64,000 bases of DNA from Hoylesella loescheii (GCA_021531755.1 JADYUK010000001.1:1-64000), one strand, 5' to 3'. Counted from the stretch's first letter, positions 17,768 through 27,098 are shown. A program made the numbers and translations. Notes: generated by a model not told the origin, from the sequence alone.

Positions 17768-18190
17768 CATCATAGAGAGGGCGCACAGAGCGGCCGTGAA
17801 TGTCAGTCTGTGCAGACTCTCGTACCCTCATGGACTATACTGCCTGTGGGTATGTGCGCTGATTAACTTATTGGGGTGGTGTATTGGTTAGATCGGGATA
17901 CTCATCAATTAAGAATCGGAAACCGGATATGCCACGTGATTCGATGGCGGGCCATTATGGTGGCGTCGCACGTCGTGGGCTCATCGAGACTTGTCCCTTG
18001 TCCCATGTCCTCTGCCGCTGCTAAAGCTGTATAGCCGATGGATTACAGAGATACGTGACATCCAGATATATTATATCTCTAGGAGTTTCATCACAATCAC
18101 AATACATCCCCCATTTTTTCGACATATACTTTGTAAACATCATCCGGCAGACATTTCCTTTATCATGGAACTGTCTGCCGGAATTGTTTT
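17768..18190 (+). ncRNA. Candidate non-coding RNA of about 420 bases
   Basis: The transcript is defined by the orphan promoter and a strong terminator. Near its 5' end gcgcaca (17781-17787) pairs with tgtgcgc (17853-17859), enclosing two smaller hairpins (agtct/agact at about 17804-17817 and taccc/gggta at about 17823-17852), a three-way-junction shape. The longest plausible frames inside are 31-residue ones (for example 17929-18024) with no recognisable product. It matches no RNA family I know: it lacks the tmRNA, SRP and RNase P hallmarks. It could instead be a decayed gene leader. Confidence 0.4.
18143..18190 (+). terminator. Intrinsic terminator
   Basis: Arms 18143-18153 and 18172-18182 (tccggcagaca) are perfect over 11 bases, with an extra ttcc/ggaa pairing inside, followed by attgtttt. 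Confidence 0.85.
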
Positions 18191-18265
18191 CTCCAATTGT
18201 TTGTGCTGATGGTGAATGTTCCTCAGTAGATTTCCCGATACACTTATACTATCCTGTATTGACAA

Positions 18266-18298
18266 AAGGGAAGAAGCGGTAATCTCGCTCCTTCCCTT
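18266..18298 (+). terminator. Second hairpin, terminator-like
   Basis: Aagggaag plus agcg (18266-18277) pairs with cgct plus cttccctt (18286-18298). No clear T-run follows. Confidence 0.45.
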
Positions 18299-18363
18299 CA
18301 GCTGTCTGGTGTGTTCAGTCTTGTTGTTGTCCTCGCCCCATTAGGCGGGTGGCTACTAATATG

Positions 18364-18396
18364 CTTTTTGTGTATAATCTTTATACACACAAAAAA
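18364..18396 (-). terminator. Terminator of the DPP IV gene
   Basis: The palindrome tttttgtgtata / tatacacac-aaaaa lies just past the stop of the peptidase gene and gives a T-run on the minus strand. Confidence 0.6.
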
Positions 18397-18411
18397 GTAT
18401 CCTGGCTATTC

Positions 18412-20616
18412 TCATTTGCCGCCTAAAGCGTCAACGAAATGATCTGTCACCTGTCTGAGCAGGTGACGGCGTGTGTTGCCTCCGTATATGCTGTGGTTGC
18501 GGTTGGTATATATAAGCTCACGGAAATCCTTGTCGGCCTGCACGAGAGCCTCGCTATACTCGAATGTATTCTGAGGGTGGACATTGTCATCGGCAAGTCC
18601 ATGGCATATCAGCAGCTTGCCGTGCAGCTTCTCAGCGCGTGCTATGGGGCATTCGCTGTATCCGTCGGGATTCTCCTGTGGTGTGCGCATGAAACGCTCG
18701 GTGTATATGGAGTCGTAGTATTTCCAGCATGTTGGTGGGGCGACAGCTACACCGGCGTAGAACACGTCGCGCCCCTCGCTCATAGACATGAGGGTGTTGA
18801 ATCCTCCGTATGACCATCCCCAGATGCCGATGTGCTCCTTGTCGACATAGGGCTGTGAGCCTAGCCACAGGGCTGTCTCAACCTGGTCCTTCGACTCGAG
18901 CACACCGAGATTGAGGTATGTACACTTCTCGAATTCCGCGCCTCGCCCGCCTGTTCCCCTGCCGTCGACGACAACGACAATGAATCCGCGTGAGCATAGA
19001 TAGGCGTCGTAAGCCGCTCCCTCTCCGCATGAGCCCATACGCCATGAATCGATAACCTGCTGGGATGCTGGGCCGCTATACTGGTGCATGATGACTGGGT
19101 AGCGGTTTGAAGGATTGAAGCCGACAGGCTTCATCATGTATCCGTTCAGCTTGACACCCTCTGATGTGGTGAACGAGAACAGCTCGCGCTCTGGTATGTC
19201 GTAAGCGGCGAGTCGCTCGCGCAGGTCCTTGTTGTCCTCGAGTGTTGATATGACCTTGCCGTCGCGGCTGTTCGATGTGCAGACGTATGGTGTGTTGCGG
19301 TCAGACCATGTGTTGAAGTAGTATTGCAGGGATGTCGAGAAGCGTGCGTCGTTGACACCCTCGCGCTGTGTGAGTCGCTGTGTCTTGCCGTTGGCATGCT
19401 GGACGAAGATATGGCGTGTCATAGGTGTCGGTGCTGCCTGGTAGAATATATCGCCGGTCTTCTCGTCGTATCCATATACCGCTGTGATATCTGTAGATGC
19501 GGGGCAGACGCTGCGCTTCAGTATGCCGTTCATGTTGTACAGGTACAGGTGTCTGTATCCGTCACGATCAGAGAGCATGAGGATGTTGTTAGCTGTGATG
19601 TGGATATTGTCGTAGGCGGCCTCAATGACATACTTGTCAACCTCCTCGCTTATTATCATCCTTGCTATTGTCGAGCGTGGGTTTACATCGTATATGCGCA
19701 TATTGTCCTGATGCCTGTTGAGCGTCATGAACAATACTCTCGATGCGTCTTTTGTCGGGAACATACGGCAGATGTATCCGTCTGCGTCGACAGGGACATC
19801 GAGGCGCACGCTTTTGCGCGACTTGATGTCGTAGCTCCATGCCGACACACGTGAGTTGGCATGGCCTGCCTTCGGGTATTTGTATGAGTATTCTCCGGGA
19901 TAGTCGGCGTTCTCCGGCTTCTCGGGCTTCATTCCCTTGAATGTCTGCAGGGTATATGTCTCGACGTCCTTCTCGTCGTATTTTATCCAACATATCTGTG
20001 AGCCGTCGGCTGTGAAGCACAGTGCTGTGGCCCATGACAGTTCCTCCTCGTTCACCCAGTCAGGTATTCCGTTAATTATCTCGTTGCGTCGTCCGTCTTT
20101 TGTCACCTGGCTCTCTGCGTTGTCGTAGAGCAGCTTGACGAGATATATGTTGTTCTCCCTTACGAAAGCTACCTGTGTCGCGTCAGGGCTCCAGACGGGT
20201 GACTGCTGCGGGCCACCGTCAGAGAGGCGTGAGAGCTGCCGTGAGATGGTGTTGTATATATACCACTCTGCTGTGAAAGAGCGTCGGTATATGTATTTTG
20301 TATTCGTGGCTATCAGAATCTTCTCTCCGTCGGGAGACATGATGAAGCTGTCGGACGATTTTATGCTCTCGCCCATACATGTCGCGGGGTCGAAGAGAAC
20401 GCGTGTCTGCTTTCCTGTCTTGTAGCTATAGGCTACTATGCGTCCCTCATTGTCATAGCATGCATAGCTCTCGCCGTCGGGCAGCGGCGTGACAGAAGCA
20501 TGGCGTTTAGCCCGGAAAGTGCCGTTGATGACATCGTCGAGCGACACCTGTTTCCCCGCGTTTGATGTCATTGGGAGAGACATGATAAGCATGATGATAA
20601 GCGTTAAGGTCTTCAT
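18412..20616 (-). CDS. S9 family prolyl peptidase, dipeptidyl peptidase IV type
   Basis: The 734-residue exported serine peptidase has a signal peptide (residues 1-20, ending TSNA), an N-terminal beta-propeller (DPPIV_N, with SPDGEKILIATN and SPVWSPDATQVAFVREN) and a C-terminal alpha/beta-hydrolase domain. The catalytic triad is visible as GWSYGGF (Ser about 602), LADDNVH (Asp about 676) and NHSIYGG (His about 708). The NEEELSW motif corresponds to the DPP IV double-Glu site that holds the free N-terminus of the substrate. Family members cleave X-Pro dipeptides or tripeptides from peptides in the periplasm or at the cell surface. It is followed by its own terminator. Confidence 0.93.
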   Translation of the reverse strand: MKTLTLIIMLIMSLPMTSNAGKQVSLDDVINGTFRAKRHASVTPLPDGESYACYDNEGRIVAYSYKTGKQTRVLFDPATCMGESIKSSDSFIMSPDGEKILIATNTKYIYRRSFTAEWYIYNTISRQLSRLSDGGPQQSPVWSPDATQVAFVRENNIYLVKLLYDNAESQVTKDGRRNEIINGIPDWVNEEELSWATALCFTADGSQICWIKYDEKDVETYTLQTFKGMKPEKPENADYPGEYSYKYPKAGHANSRVSAWSYDIKSRKSVRLDVPVDADGYICRMFPTKDASRVLFMTLNRHQDNMRIYDVNPRSTIARMIISEEVDKYVIEAAYDNIHITANNILMLSDRDGYRHLYLYNMNGILKRSVCPASTDITAVYGYDEKTGDIFYQAAPTPMTRHIFVQHANGKTQRLTQREGVNDARFSTSLQYYFNTWSDRNTPYVCTSNSRDGKVISTLEDNKDLRERLAAYDIPERELFSFTTSEGVKLNGYMMKPVGFNPSNRYPVIMHQYSGPASQQVIDSWRMGSCGEGAAYDAYLCSRGFIVVVVDGRGTGGRGAEFEKCTYLNLGVLESKDQVETALWLGSQPYVDKEHIGIWGWSYGGFNTLMSMSEGRDVFYAGVAVAPPTCWKYYDSIYTERFMRTPQENPDGYSECPIARAEKLHGKLLICHGLADDNVHPQNTFEYSEALVQADKDFRELIYTNRNHSIYGGNTRRHLLRQVTDHFVDALGGK

Positions 20617-20738
20617 TTCTTCTGGTTTTTATGTTTTTTTTCTTCTTCAGTCTGTCTGCTCTGTGAGCGGTTGCGTGTGCTGCTGTTGTGTTATGGCCAT
20701 GTGTCAGGAGAATCTGCCATGTTTTGGGAGGTGTGCTG

Positions 20739-21554
20739 TCATTGCCTTGCCGTCTTTTTCTGCCATTGCATTCTCAGCAGGCTGTCCATTGATGTCCTGG
20801 GGTGTTTGTACATATACCGCTCAGCCAGCTTCACGTATGGGGTTGTGAATACTTTTTCTGCCAGGATGGTGTTGACGATATACATTATCTTTCCGATATG
20901 TGCGTCGCGGCTCTCCTGTGTCGATGAGTCAAGTTTCTCCATGGGGTATAGCGAGAGGAGGTAGAAGGGGAGGCAGTCAGGCACTATCTGGCTGCGTTTC
21001 ATCGTCTGTATCTGGTGGTCATAATAGTATTTGCGGTATATCGGGTATTCTGTTCCCAGGTATTTGTCGAGGCAGATACCTACGGTGCCGTCGCCGATTA
21101 TTATGCTCTGGTTGAGAGCTCCTATCTGTGCGTAGAACTCTGGGGTCTTCATGTTGGGGATTGATTTCCTCAGTTTGCGGAAAGCCAGAGTCAGTGCATC
21201 GTTTATGTCGTCCATGTTGGCATATTGTGATTCTACGTCGACGATGATATTCTGGAGTGTTGTGTCTTGGTAGAATCTGAGCATCCGCTCGTTGATGTCC
21301 TGCTGGTCTACTGTCCCTAACTGTAAGATATTCTCCACGAGGGTTCTTGTCTCCATCGGATAGTTAGTGTTCATGCTCTGGAGGGCAGAGAAGTCGCCTG
21401 TTGTCAGGTACCTGCTCTGCAGACGGTCATACCTCTCCACTTTTATTCCGTCTTCCTTCTCACTGTCCGGGCTGGTCCATGCGTTCCACTTGCACGAGGG
21501 GAGCGCTGTGCAGAGGATGATTATGATGATGTATGATACGATGGTTCTTCTCAT
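20739..21554 (-). CDS. GldB-like lipoprotein
   Basis: The 271-residue protein starts with a lipoprotein signal (IIIILCTALPSC, Cys 21). The middle carries GDGTVGICLDKYLGTEYPIYRKYYYDHQ and SQIVPDCLPFYLLSLYPM, split here into two parts, which resemble the conserved core of gliding-motility protein GldB (VGIDMYLG type). GldB is an outer-membrane lipoprotein needed for gliding in Flavobacterium; in non-motile Bacteroidales its relatives have no clear role but often accompany the type IX secretion system, and porQ is 3.5 kb away on the same strand. The family assignment is from motif memory and is moderate. Confidence 0.6.
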   Translation of the reverse strand: MRRTIVSYIIIIILCTALPSCKWNAWTSPDSEKEDGIKVERYDRLQSRYLTTGDFSALQSMNTNYPMETRTLVENILQLGTVDQQDINERMLRFYQDTTLQNIIVDVESQYANMDDINDALTLAFRKLRKSIPNMKTPEFYAQIGALNQSIIIGDGTVGICLDKYLGTEYPIYRKYYYDHQIQTMKRSQIVPDCLPFYLLSLYPMEKLDSSTQESRDAHIGKIMYIVNTILAEKVFTTPYVKLAERYMYKHPRTSMDSLLRMQWQKKTARQ

Positions 21555-21821
21555 ATCAGTTTTCTTCTTTTATGCTTTGTCTGAATGCAAAATTACACAG
21601 AATATCCTACTATTCCAAATCTAAGCAGATGTTTTTTTTATCCATACGCTCCATTATCCTGATTTTTTGTGCCTTAGCGTATGTTTTTCCTGTTCAGAGC
21701 CATTTGTGCAGCCATGTCCCTTTGTCTTGGCTTGTTCTTATTGCTGAGGGGCTTTGTGTGTTCCTGTCCCGTGTTGTCGCCTGTCATCCAATGATGATGC
21801 CGTGGTGGCTTTTTTGGGGGG

Positions 21822-22952
21822 TCATCGCCTTTTGAATATCACCCAAAGGATTACTGGGGCTCCAATGACGGGCGTTATGGCAGCAAGCGGCAGTGGGTTG
21901 GGCGTTATGGCTGTCGACAGGATGTTGCATGACAGTGCCGCCACCGCACCGGCTATTACGGTCATGGGCATCAGCCGGCGGAAATTGTCTGTGCGTGTCA
22001 CCATCCTTACTATGTGTGGCACAGCGAGACCAAGGAATGATATAGGGCCGCAGAATGCCGTTGTCACTGCTGTTATGATGCCTGTCGTGAGGAGTAGCGA
22101 CCGTCTCAGCCTTCTTACCGATATGCCGAGGCTCTCGGCGTATGATGTGCCCAGCTGCATGGCGTTGAGGGGTTTAACGAGAGGCATGCAGCATGATATG
22201 GATATGAGAATGACGAGTGCGTACCATGGCATCTGTCCGGTTGTGACAAGCGAGAAGTCTCCCATGCCCCATACCACATACGTCTGTATGCCTTGGGCTG
22301 TGGCGTTGTATGTCAGCAGGGTTATGACAGATGATATGAGGTATCCAGTCATCATTCCCGCTATGAGGAGTATGAGGTTGTTGCGTACTGCCGCTGCCAT
22401 TGCGAGCAGAAGTCCGGTGACGGCCATCGCCCCGCACAACGCGCTCGCTATCACGAGGGCGTAGCCCCCAATGCTCGTCGTGCATCCTGTCGCCAGTGCT
22501 CCTCCCGAGGCAAGCATGACAAGAGCCACTCCGAGCGATGCCCCGCTGCTTATTCCCAGCACCGACGGCCCTGCAAGAGGGTTGTGGAATGCTGTCTGGA
22601 GCATCAGTCCTGAGACAGACAACCCTGCGCCAGTCACTGCTGCTGTCACCGCCTGCGGCAGACGGCTGTCGAAGATGATATAGCGTAGAGTGTCGTCGGC
22701 GCCTCTCCCTGTCAGCGTCTGTAATATGTCAACAGGCGGAATGGAAACAGAGCCGAGGAAGATGTTGAGGGCGAACAGAACCACGAGGAGGATGCCCCAT
22801 ATGGTGTATCTGCCGTATACAGGAATCTTTGGCGACAGTACTATGCCGTCAGCTGCGTTTGTTCCCGCCTTTGTCGTGTCTGTCATGTCTCTGCTGTCTT
22901 CCATAGGTTTCATGGAGTGGGGTGGGGGAGTGCAGTGTTTTTCGCCTGACAT
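21822..22952 (-). CDS. FecCD/BtuC-family ABC transporter permease
   Basis: The 376-residue membrane protein matches permeases for iron-siderophore, haem or cobalamin uptake. Characteristic are FDSRLPQAVTAAVTGAGLSVSG and LMLQTAFHNPLAGPSVLG, then ISSGASLG, and a C-terminal GPISFLGLAVPHIVRM. About ten transmembrane segments fit the family. The first 40 residues are a hydrophilic extension before the first membrane segment, and the true start may be later. It follows the binding-protein gene by 20 bases. No ATPase partner gene follows; the next genes are on the same strand but unrelated. Confidence 0.9.
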   Translation of the reverse strand: MSGEKHCTPPPHSMKPMEDSRDMTDTTKAGTNAADGIVLSPKIPVYGRYTIWGILLVVLFALNIFLGSVSIPPVDILQTLTGRGADDTLRYIIFDSRLPQAVTAAVTGAGLSVSGLMLQTAFHNPLAGPSVLGISSGASLGVALVMLASGGALATGCTTSIGGYALVIASALCGAMAVTGLLLAMAAAVRNNLILLIAGMMTGYLISSVITLLTYNATAQGIQTYVVWGMGDFSLVTTGQMPWYALVILISISCCMPLVKPLNAMQLGTSYAESLGISVRRLRRSLLLTTGIITAVTTAFCGPISFLGLAVPHIVRMVTRTDNFRRLMPMTVIAGAVAALSCNILSTAITPNPLPLAAITPVIGAPVILWVIFKRR

Positions 22953-22972
22953 GGTTCCCTGTCCGCCGCTGC

Positions 22973-24109
22973 CTATTGCTGTTGGGCTTTTGTGTAATAT
23001 CTGTTTTTGCCGGGTATGTTGAGCTCAGGATGGAATATCCTTATAAAGTCGGCAAGGAGATAGTCCGGATGGAAAGGCACCTCGTCGAAGAATGCCGTTG
23101 TCATCGTGTTGCATGTCCATATATTTCCGGTCCTGTAAGCGTCAAACTCCTTGTATATGGGGTTGTCGTTGTCGAGGGTCTGTTTTGTCACGTCCTGTCC
23201 GGTCTTTATCATCCAGATGTCAGCGTGGCGTGCCTTCATGAGCACTTGTTCTGGCGACATCGGTATGCTCCCGGCTGTTATGTCTTTGTCGGTGAAAGGG
23301 TTTGTCGCGTTAGCGTCATTGTACATCTGTCCGATAGTACTTGTCGCCGATGGGACATACCATATCTGTCCGTATCTCATATCGGAGAGCACTGTTGGTT
23401 TTTTTCTCGCTTTTCCTGCCACAGCCTTCAGCTCCTCATACCGCTTGTGTGTTGCGTTGAATATACTGTCGGCTACAGCCCGTCTGCCTGTCAGCAGTCC
23501 ATAGAACCGTATCCATTCAGCCCTTCCGAGAGGGGTCTTCTCCATATAGTCGGCACATTGTATTATTGGTATTCCTGTATTCTGGAGCTTCTTGAGGTCC
23601 ATCTTCTCGTATGGTGAGAGCAGTATGGCGTCTGGGTGTAGCGCCATGATACGCTCTATTGAGGGCGACATGCTTGAGCCGCAGTCAGCCACTTGCCCTT
23701 TCCTTACACTCTCTTGCAGCTCTCTGACGGTAAGGTATTCCGGGTCGCAGACGCCCGCTATGGCATCGAGACACCCCATCTCCCTCATCAGACTGCTGTG
23801 TACTGTTGTCATTACGAGAGTGTGGCTGACCGGCACTTTTATCCTTGTCCCCTCGGGGAGGTCACTTCGTGTCACGTCATCTGTCAAGACAAGTGTCTGT
23901 ATTAGGCGTGTCGTGTCCCATGGGTTCTTGATTCTTGCCACGGCATATCCGTCGCCATCCTCAATTGAGAGCAGTGTGGCGTGGTCCATGGGTTTCAGTC
24001 CTGGCGCTTCATTCTTCCCCTCACATGATGTCATGGCTATGAGCGCAATGATACTCATGGCCAATATCATGACTCTTGTTGCCAGTTCCACTCGTTCGTT
24101 GCTCATCAT
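22973..24109 (-). CDS. ABC transporter substrate-binding lipoprotein (BtuF/FecB type)
   Basis: The 378-residue protein has a lipoprotein signal ending in AMTSC (about residue 29) and a periplasmic-binding-protein fold of the helical-backbone class. DAIAGVCDPEYLTV, PSIERIMALHPDAILLSPYE and RYEELKAVAGKARKKPTVL fit this class. It would capture iron-chelate, haem or cobalamin after outer-membrane passage and deliver it to the adjacent permease. The pair is downstream of cmk (66-base gap) with no riboswitch-sized leader between, so no B12 riboswitch can be claimed. Confidence 0.85.
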   Translation of the reverse strand: MMSNERVELATRVMILAMSIIALIAMTSCEGKNEAPGLKPMDHATLLSIEDGDGYAVARIKNPWDTTRLIQTLVLTDDVTRSDLPEGTRIKVPVSHTLVMTTVHSSLMREMGCLDAIAGVCDPEYLTVRELQESVRKGQVADCGSSMSPSIERIMALHPDAILLSPYEKMDLKKLQNTGIPIIQCADYMEKTPLGRAEWIRFYGLLTGRRAVADSIFNATHKRYEELKAVAGKARKKPTVLSDMRYGQIWYVPSATSTIGQMYNDANATNPFTDKDITAGSIPMSPEQVLMKARHADIWMIKTGQDVTKQTLDNDNPIYKEFDAYRTGNIWTCNTMTTAFFDEVPFHPDYLLADFIRIFHPELNIPGKNRYYTKAQQQ

Positions 24110-24175
24110 TCTGTTGCTGTGTTGTCCGTCTGTTCTTTCCGCTTGTTTTCCTGGTCATCCCAGCGCGTGGCCGTG

Positions 24176-24877
24176 TCATCCTTCCTGTACGGAGATTCTT
24201 TCCTTTACCCTCTCCACGAGCCATTCCTGCTGCTCGTCGAGTGTCATGTTGCTATTGTCGAGGAGCAGTGCGTCGTCAGCCTTTCTTAGCGGCGATACCT
24301 CACGGTGCGAGTCGGCATAGTCACGAGCCTCCACATTCTTCAGGATTGCCTCGTAGTCAGCCTCCATGCCCCTTTCCTTCAGCTCGTCGTATCTGCGTTG
24401 GGCCCTTACGCTTGCGGCAGCTGTCACAAAGACCTTCAGCTCAGCGTCGGGGAAGACTGTCGTCCCTATGTCGCGTCCGTCCATCACGATACCTTTCTCC
24501 TGTCCCATAGCGCGTTGCATCGCCACCATAGCCTCTCTGACGAATGGTATGGCTGCAATCTCTGAGACATGGTTGCTGACATAGATGGTGCGTATCCTGT
24601 CCTCTACGAGAGTCCCGTTGAGGTATGTGTCCGGGCGTCCGGTAGCGGCGTTCAGCGCGAACGATATTTTTATCTCGGGCATCTCCTCCTCCAGGCGAGA
24701 CTTGTCTACATGTCCCTCGCTGTCGATGATGCCGTTCTCCATAGAGTAGAGTGTCACGGCGCGGTACATGGCTCCTGTGTCAACGTATATATATCCGAGG
24801 TCTTTGGCGAGTCGTTTTGCCATTGTGCTCTTGCCGCATGACGAGTGTCCGTCGATGGCTATGGTGATTTTTCCCAT
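24176..24877 (-). CDS. cmk: Cytidylate kinase
   Basis: Cmk phosphorylates CMP and dCMP with ATP. The 233-residue protein starts [18 protein letters not shown] with the P-loop GHSSCGKS at residues 9-16. [14 protein letters not shown] and [20 protein letters not shown] follow, both family signatures. The ATG at 24877 is preferred over an in-frame upstream start because the P-loop normally lies within the first 20 residues and an AG-rich stretch precedes this ATG. It lies between porQ and the binding-protein gene; porQ-cmk adjacency is common in Bacteroidales. Confidence 0.95.
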   Translation of the reverse strand: MGKITIAIDGHSSCGKSTMAKRLAKDLGYIYVDTGAMYRAVTLYSMENGIIDSEGHVDKSRLEEEMPEIKISFALNAATGRPDTYLNGTLVEDRIRTIYVSNHVSEIAAIPFVREAMVAMQRAMGQEKGIVMDGRDIGTTVFPDAELKVFVTAAASVRAQRRYDELKERGMEADYEAILKNVEARDYADSHREVSPLRKADDALLLDNSNMTLDEQQEWLVERVKERISVQEG

Positions 24878-25051
24878 ATTTTTTTCTTCTTTATGTGTGT
24901 TGTATTTACGGCGGGTCCTGTAAACAAACAATGAGTGAGTAATTTGCAGTACACACCGTTAAGGTTATTGTGTGCAGGTCATATCGGCGTTCTCCGTGGT
25001 CTCATGCCTTGGCGGATTCATCTTGCCATGCCTCCAAGTCTTTGCCCTGTC

Positions 25052-26002
25052 TTATAGTGTGAAAGCTATATTGGCTATTAGTGTTGATGCTGAAACATGC
25101 AGCTTGGAGTAGGTAATGTTTATCTTCACACGCTCAAGGTTCACTCCCGCCCCGAAAGACAGTCCTGCGCCGTGTGACGAGTTGTTGCCCTCGCCGTCAT
25201 AGACTTTCATGTCGTGTGCTCTCCTGAAGTTATACCCTCCTGCCACATATATCTGGTCAGAGAGAAGCGCCTCCGCTCCAATGACCATGTGGTCCTTGAG
25301 GCTGTAGCCCGTATGGTTAAGATCGACAAGGGTCAGCGACAGTCTCAGCGGAGACCCAATGAGGCGTTTTGACACACCCACCTGCAAGTCGAGCGGCATC
25401 TTCTCGAAATCCTCATCGTACGCCTTGATCTGTCCGCCGAGGTTCTTCGCCACGATGCCTACCGACCATTCGCTCTCCGGGATATAGAGGTTCAGTCCGA
25501 GGTCGGCTGCGACAGCTAACGAGTTATATGCCCCGATGCTCCCGTATACACCTCTGAGCGTTATTCCACCCGAGAGGTTGCGTGCCAGCTCATACCCGAG
25601 TGTGGCCTGCAGGGCTATGTCGTTCGCGGAGAAGGTGCCGAGGTCATTGTTGTCGCTGTCCGTCTGCCTCATGCTTCCATAGCCCATATACTGAATGCCA
25701 GCCCCCACGTACCATTTGTCATCTAACACCATGTTGTATGCCGCCGCCGCGCTGTTGCATCCCGCTATATAGCGCATATACTGCAGCGAGACAGTCTTCG
25801 GAGTGGCTCCGATAATCAGTGCGGGGTTGTGGAACATCATCAGGGCGTCGTCGTCAGGCATAGTGATATTGTCCCCACCCATGGCAGCGGCATGAGCGCT
25901 GACAGGAAGGCGCAGGAACGTGTATTCAGTCTGGCTGTCGTCCTGTGCGTAAGAAAATAGGGCGAAAAGCGAGAGTAGAAGGACAAAAAGACTTCTCTTC
26001 AT
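25052..26002 (-). CDS. porQ: Type IX secretion system protein PorQ
   Basis: The 316-residue protein has a signal peptide (ending SYAQ) and a predicted outer-membrane beta-barrel of the PorV/PorQ class. It opens EYTFLRLPVSAHAAAMGG, a block shared by PorQ proteins, then MFHNPALIIGATPKTVSLQY and glycine-rich amphipathic strands to a C-terminal IANIAFTL. PorQ works with PorU, PorV and PorZ in the attachment complex of the type IX secretion system. A minus-strand TAACTTTG box at 26025-26032 lies just upstream. Position next to cmk supports the call. Confidence 0.88.
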   Translation of the reverse strand: MKRSLFVLLLSLFALFSYAQDDSQTEYTFLRLPVSAHAAAMGGDNITMPDDDALMMFHNPALIIGATPKTVSLQYMRYIAGCNSAAAAYNMVLDDKWYVGAGIQYMGYGSMRQTDSDNNDLGTFSANDIALQATLGYELARNLSGGITLRGVYGSIGAYNSLAVAADLGLNLYIPESEWSVGIVAKNLGGQIKAYDEDFEKMPLDLQVGVSKRLIGSPLRLSLTLVDLNHTGYSLKDHMVIGAEALLSDQIYVAGGYNFRRAHDMKVYDGEGNNSSHGAGLSFGAGVNLERVKINITYSKLHVSASTLIANIAFTL

Positions 26003-26024
26003 ATAAATATTCTAAAATTCTCGG

Positions 26025-26032
26025 CAAAGTTA
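26025..26032 (-). promoter_or_regulatory. TAACTTTG -7 box of porQ
   Basis: Minus-strand TAACTTTG about 22 bases before the porQ ATG. No well-placed -33 TTG is seen. Confidence 0.5.
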
Positions 26033-26055
26033 ATCATTTTTTCAAATATCCGAAT

Positions 26056-26097
26056 TAATTTTGCGGTAAGAATGGCCATGCCCGCCCTATAATTTTG
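26056..26097 (+). promoter_or_regulatory. Two TAATTTTG boxes upstream of tonB
   Basis: TAATTTTG occurs at 26056-26063 and again at 26090-26097, 34 bases apart; the second is 15 bases before the tonB ATG. Either could serve as a -7 element. Confidence 0.5.
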
Positions 26098-26112
26098 AAT
26101 AATTAACTGAAA

Positions 26113-26829
26113 ATGTTACAGCGCAAAACTCACCATGCCGATATCGACCGTTTGCGTCCGAGGCTCTTCCTCGTGGCGTTTCTCACATCGCTGTTGCTGT
26201 TTGTCATAGCCCTCAACTGGCCCTCGCCGACACAGATAGCACAGATGATAGAGAGCATCGACAGCGACCCCGTGGTGGATATAGACCTCTCACAACTCAA
26301 GCAGGACGATAACCTCATCGTGGCCAAGGCACACGAGAAGCCCACATCGACCGACCGTATTAACAAGGTGGACATGGTAGCCGATGAGAGGGACGAGTTG
26401 AGAAAACTTAAAGACGAAATGGTCTTCACGACGTCAGAGGCTGACGGGGCGGACAAACTACAGGAGCGGGAGGAGGAGCCGATAGCACCCCCCGTCGTCG
26501 ATATGAACAATAATGCCCTCCCGCTGCGTGTCATAGAGGAACTGCCAGAATTCCCGGGAGGGATGTCTGAATTCATGCAATGGCTCAGCCGTGCGCTGAA
26601 ATATCCATACCGCGCACACAAGGCGAAGCAGCAGGGACAGGTGGATGTAACATTCGTAGTAGAGAAGGACGGAAGCATAACAGACATCAAGCTCGTCAGG
26701 CAGACTCACACATCGCTCGACGCCGAGGTACTCCGTGTCATGCGCATAATGCCTAAATGGAAACCCGCCACATCACACGGCAAACCATGCCGCGCAGTCG
26801 TCGGTGTCCCGATTGTGTTCGCCCTTTGA
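26113..26829 (+). CDS. TonB-family energy transducer
   Basis: The 238-residue protein couples the inner-membrane proton gradient to outer-membrane receptors. One N-terminal membrane anchor (residues 19-38, FLVAFLTSLLLFVIALNW) is followed by an acidic, proline-poor periplasmic linker. The C-terminal TonB domain reads PEFPGGMSEFMQWLS, then LKYPYRAHKAKQQGQVDVTFVV and KDGSITDIKLVR; the middle string is given in two parts of the same block. Bacteroidota encode many TonB proteins; the partner ExbB/ExbD genes are not in the window. Two promoter-like boxes lie upstream. Confidence 0.92.
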   Translation: MLQRKTHHADIDRLRPRLFLVAFLTSLLLFVIALNWPSPTQIAQMIESIDSDPVVDIDLSQLKQDDNLIVAKAHEKPTSTDRINKVDMVADERDELRKLKDEMVFTTSEADGADKLQEREEEPIAPPVVDMNNNALPLRVIEELPEFPGGMSEFMQWLSRALKYPYRAHKAKQQGQVDVTFVVEKDGSITDIKLVRQTHTSLDAEVLRVMRIMPKWKPATSHGKPCRAVVGVPIVFAL

Positions 26830-26939
26830 CCCTGCCGCGCTACTGGCTGACACCTTTATGCCGAATAGCATCCAGCCTCCCTCTGATATATGAAACCTGG
26901 AAGACAGTACCTTGTACCCACGAACAGAAGGAGAAGCCA

Positions 26940-26997
26940 ACGTTTCCGTTAAGTCAGAAGACCCAAAAGAGCTTGCTCGCTTTGGCTTGGTGAGGAT
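26940..26997 (+). repeat. Dispersed REP-like repeat (copy between tonB and the prenyl synthase)
   Basis: The block reads cgtttccgttaagtcaga and gagcttgctcgctt, matching the family at 35635, 37844, 44769 and 42580 with several mismatches. Confidence 0.6.
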
Positions 26998-27031
26998 AGG
27001 TCGGGAGAAAATCCAATTTATGACAAAGAAA

Positions 27032-27068
27032 ATCCGTGATACTCCGTGACCATCCGTGTGAAAACTTG
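27032..27068 (+). repeat. Copy of the actccgtgaccatccgtgtg repeat
   Basis: It matches the block at 46757-46790 almost exactly (gatactccgtgaccatccg then tgtgaaaacttg) and the block at 29389-29424 with two differences. It ends 30 bases before the prenyl synthase start. Confidence 0.8.
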
Positions 27069-27098
27069 TCGACTTGAGATCCAACAAAATTCCCATAT

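Noticed and set aside
17781-17859. tRNA-like fold (7-bp closing stem with smaller hairpins)
   Set aside because: No T-loop (ggttcgaat), no anticodon arm of proper size, and the total layout does not fit a tRNA.
17607-17891. 94-codon plus-strand frame across the aspS promoter
   Set aside because: It begins inside aspS on the other strand and crosses two exact promoters; only its last 31 codons lie in the candidate RNA and they show no conserved pattern.
24110-24175. Possible cobalamin riboswitch before the binding-protein gene
   Set aside because: Only 66 bases are available and no B12 box is visible.
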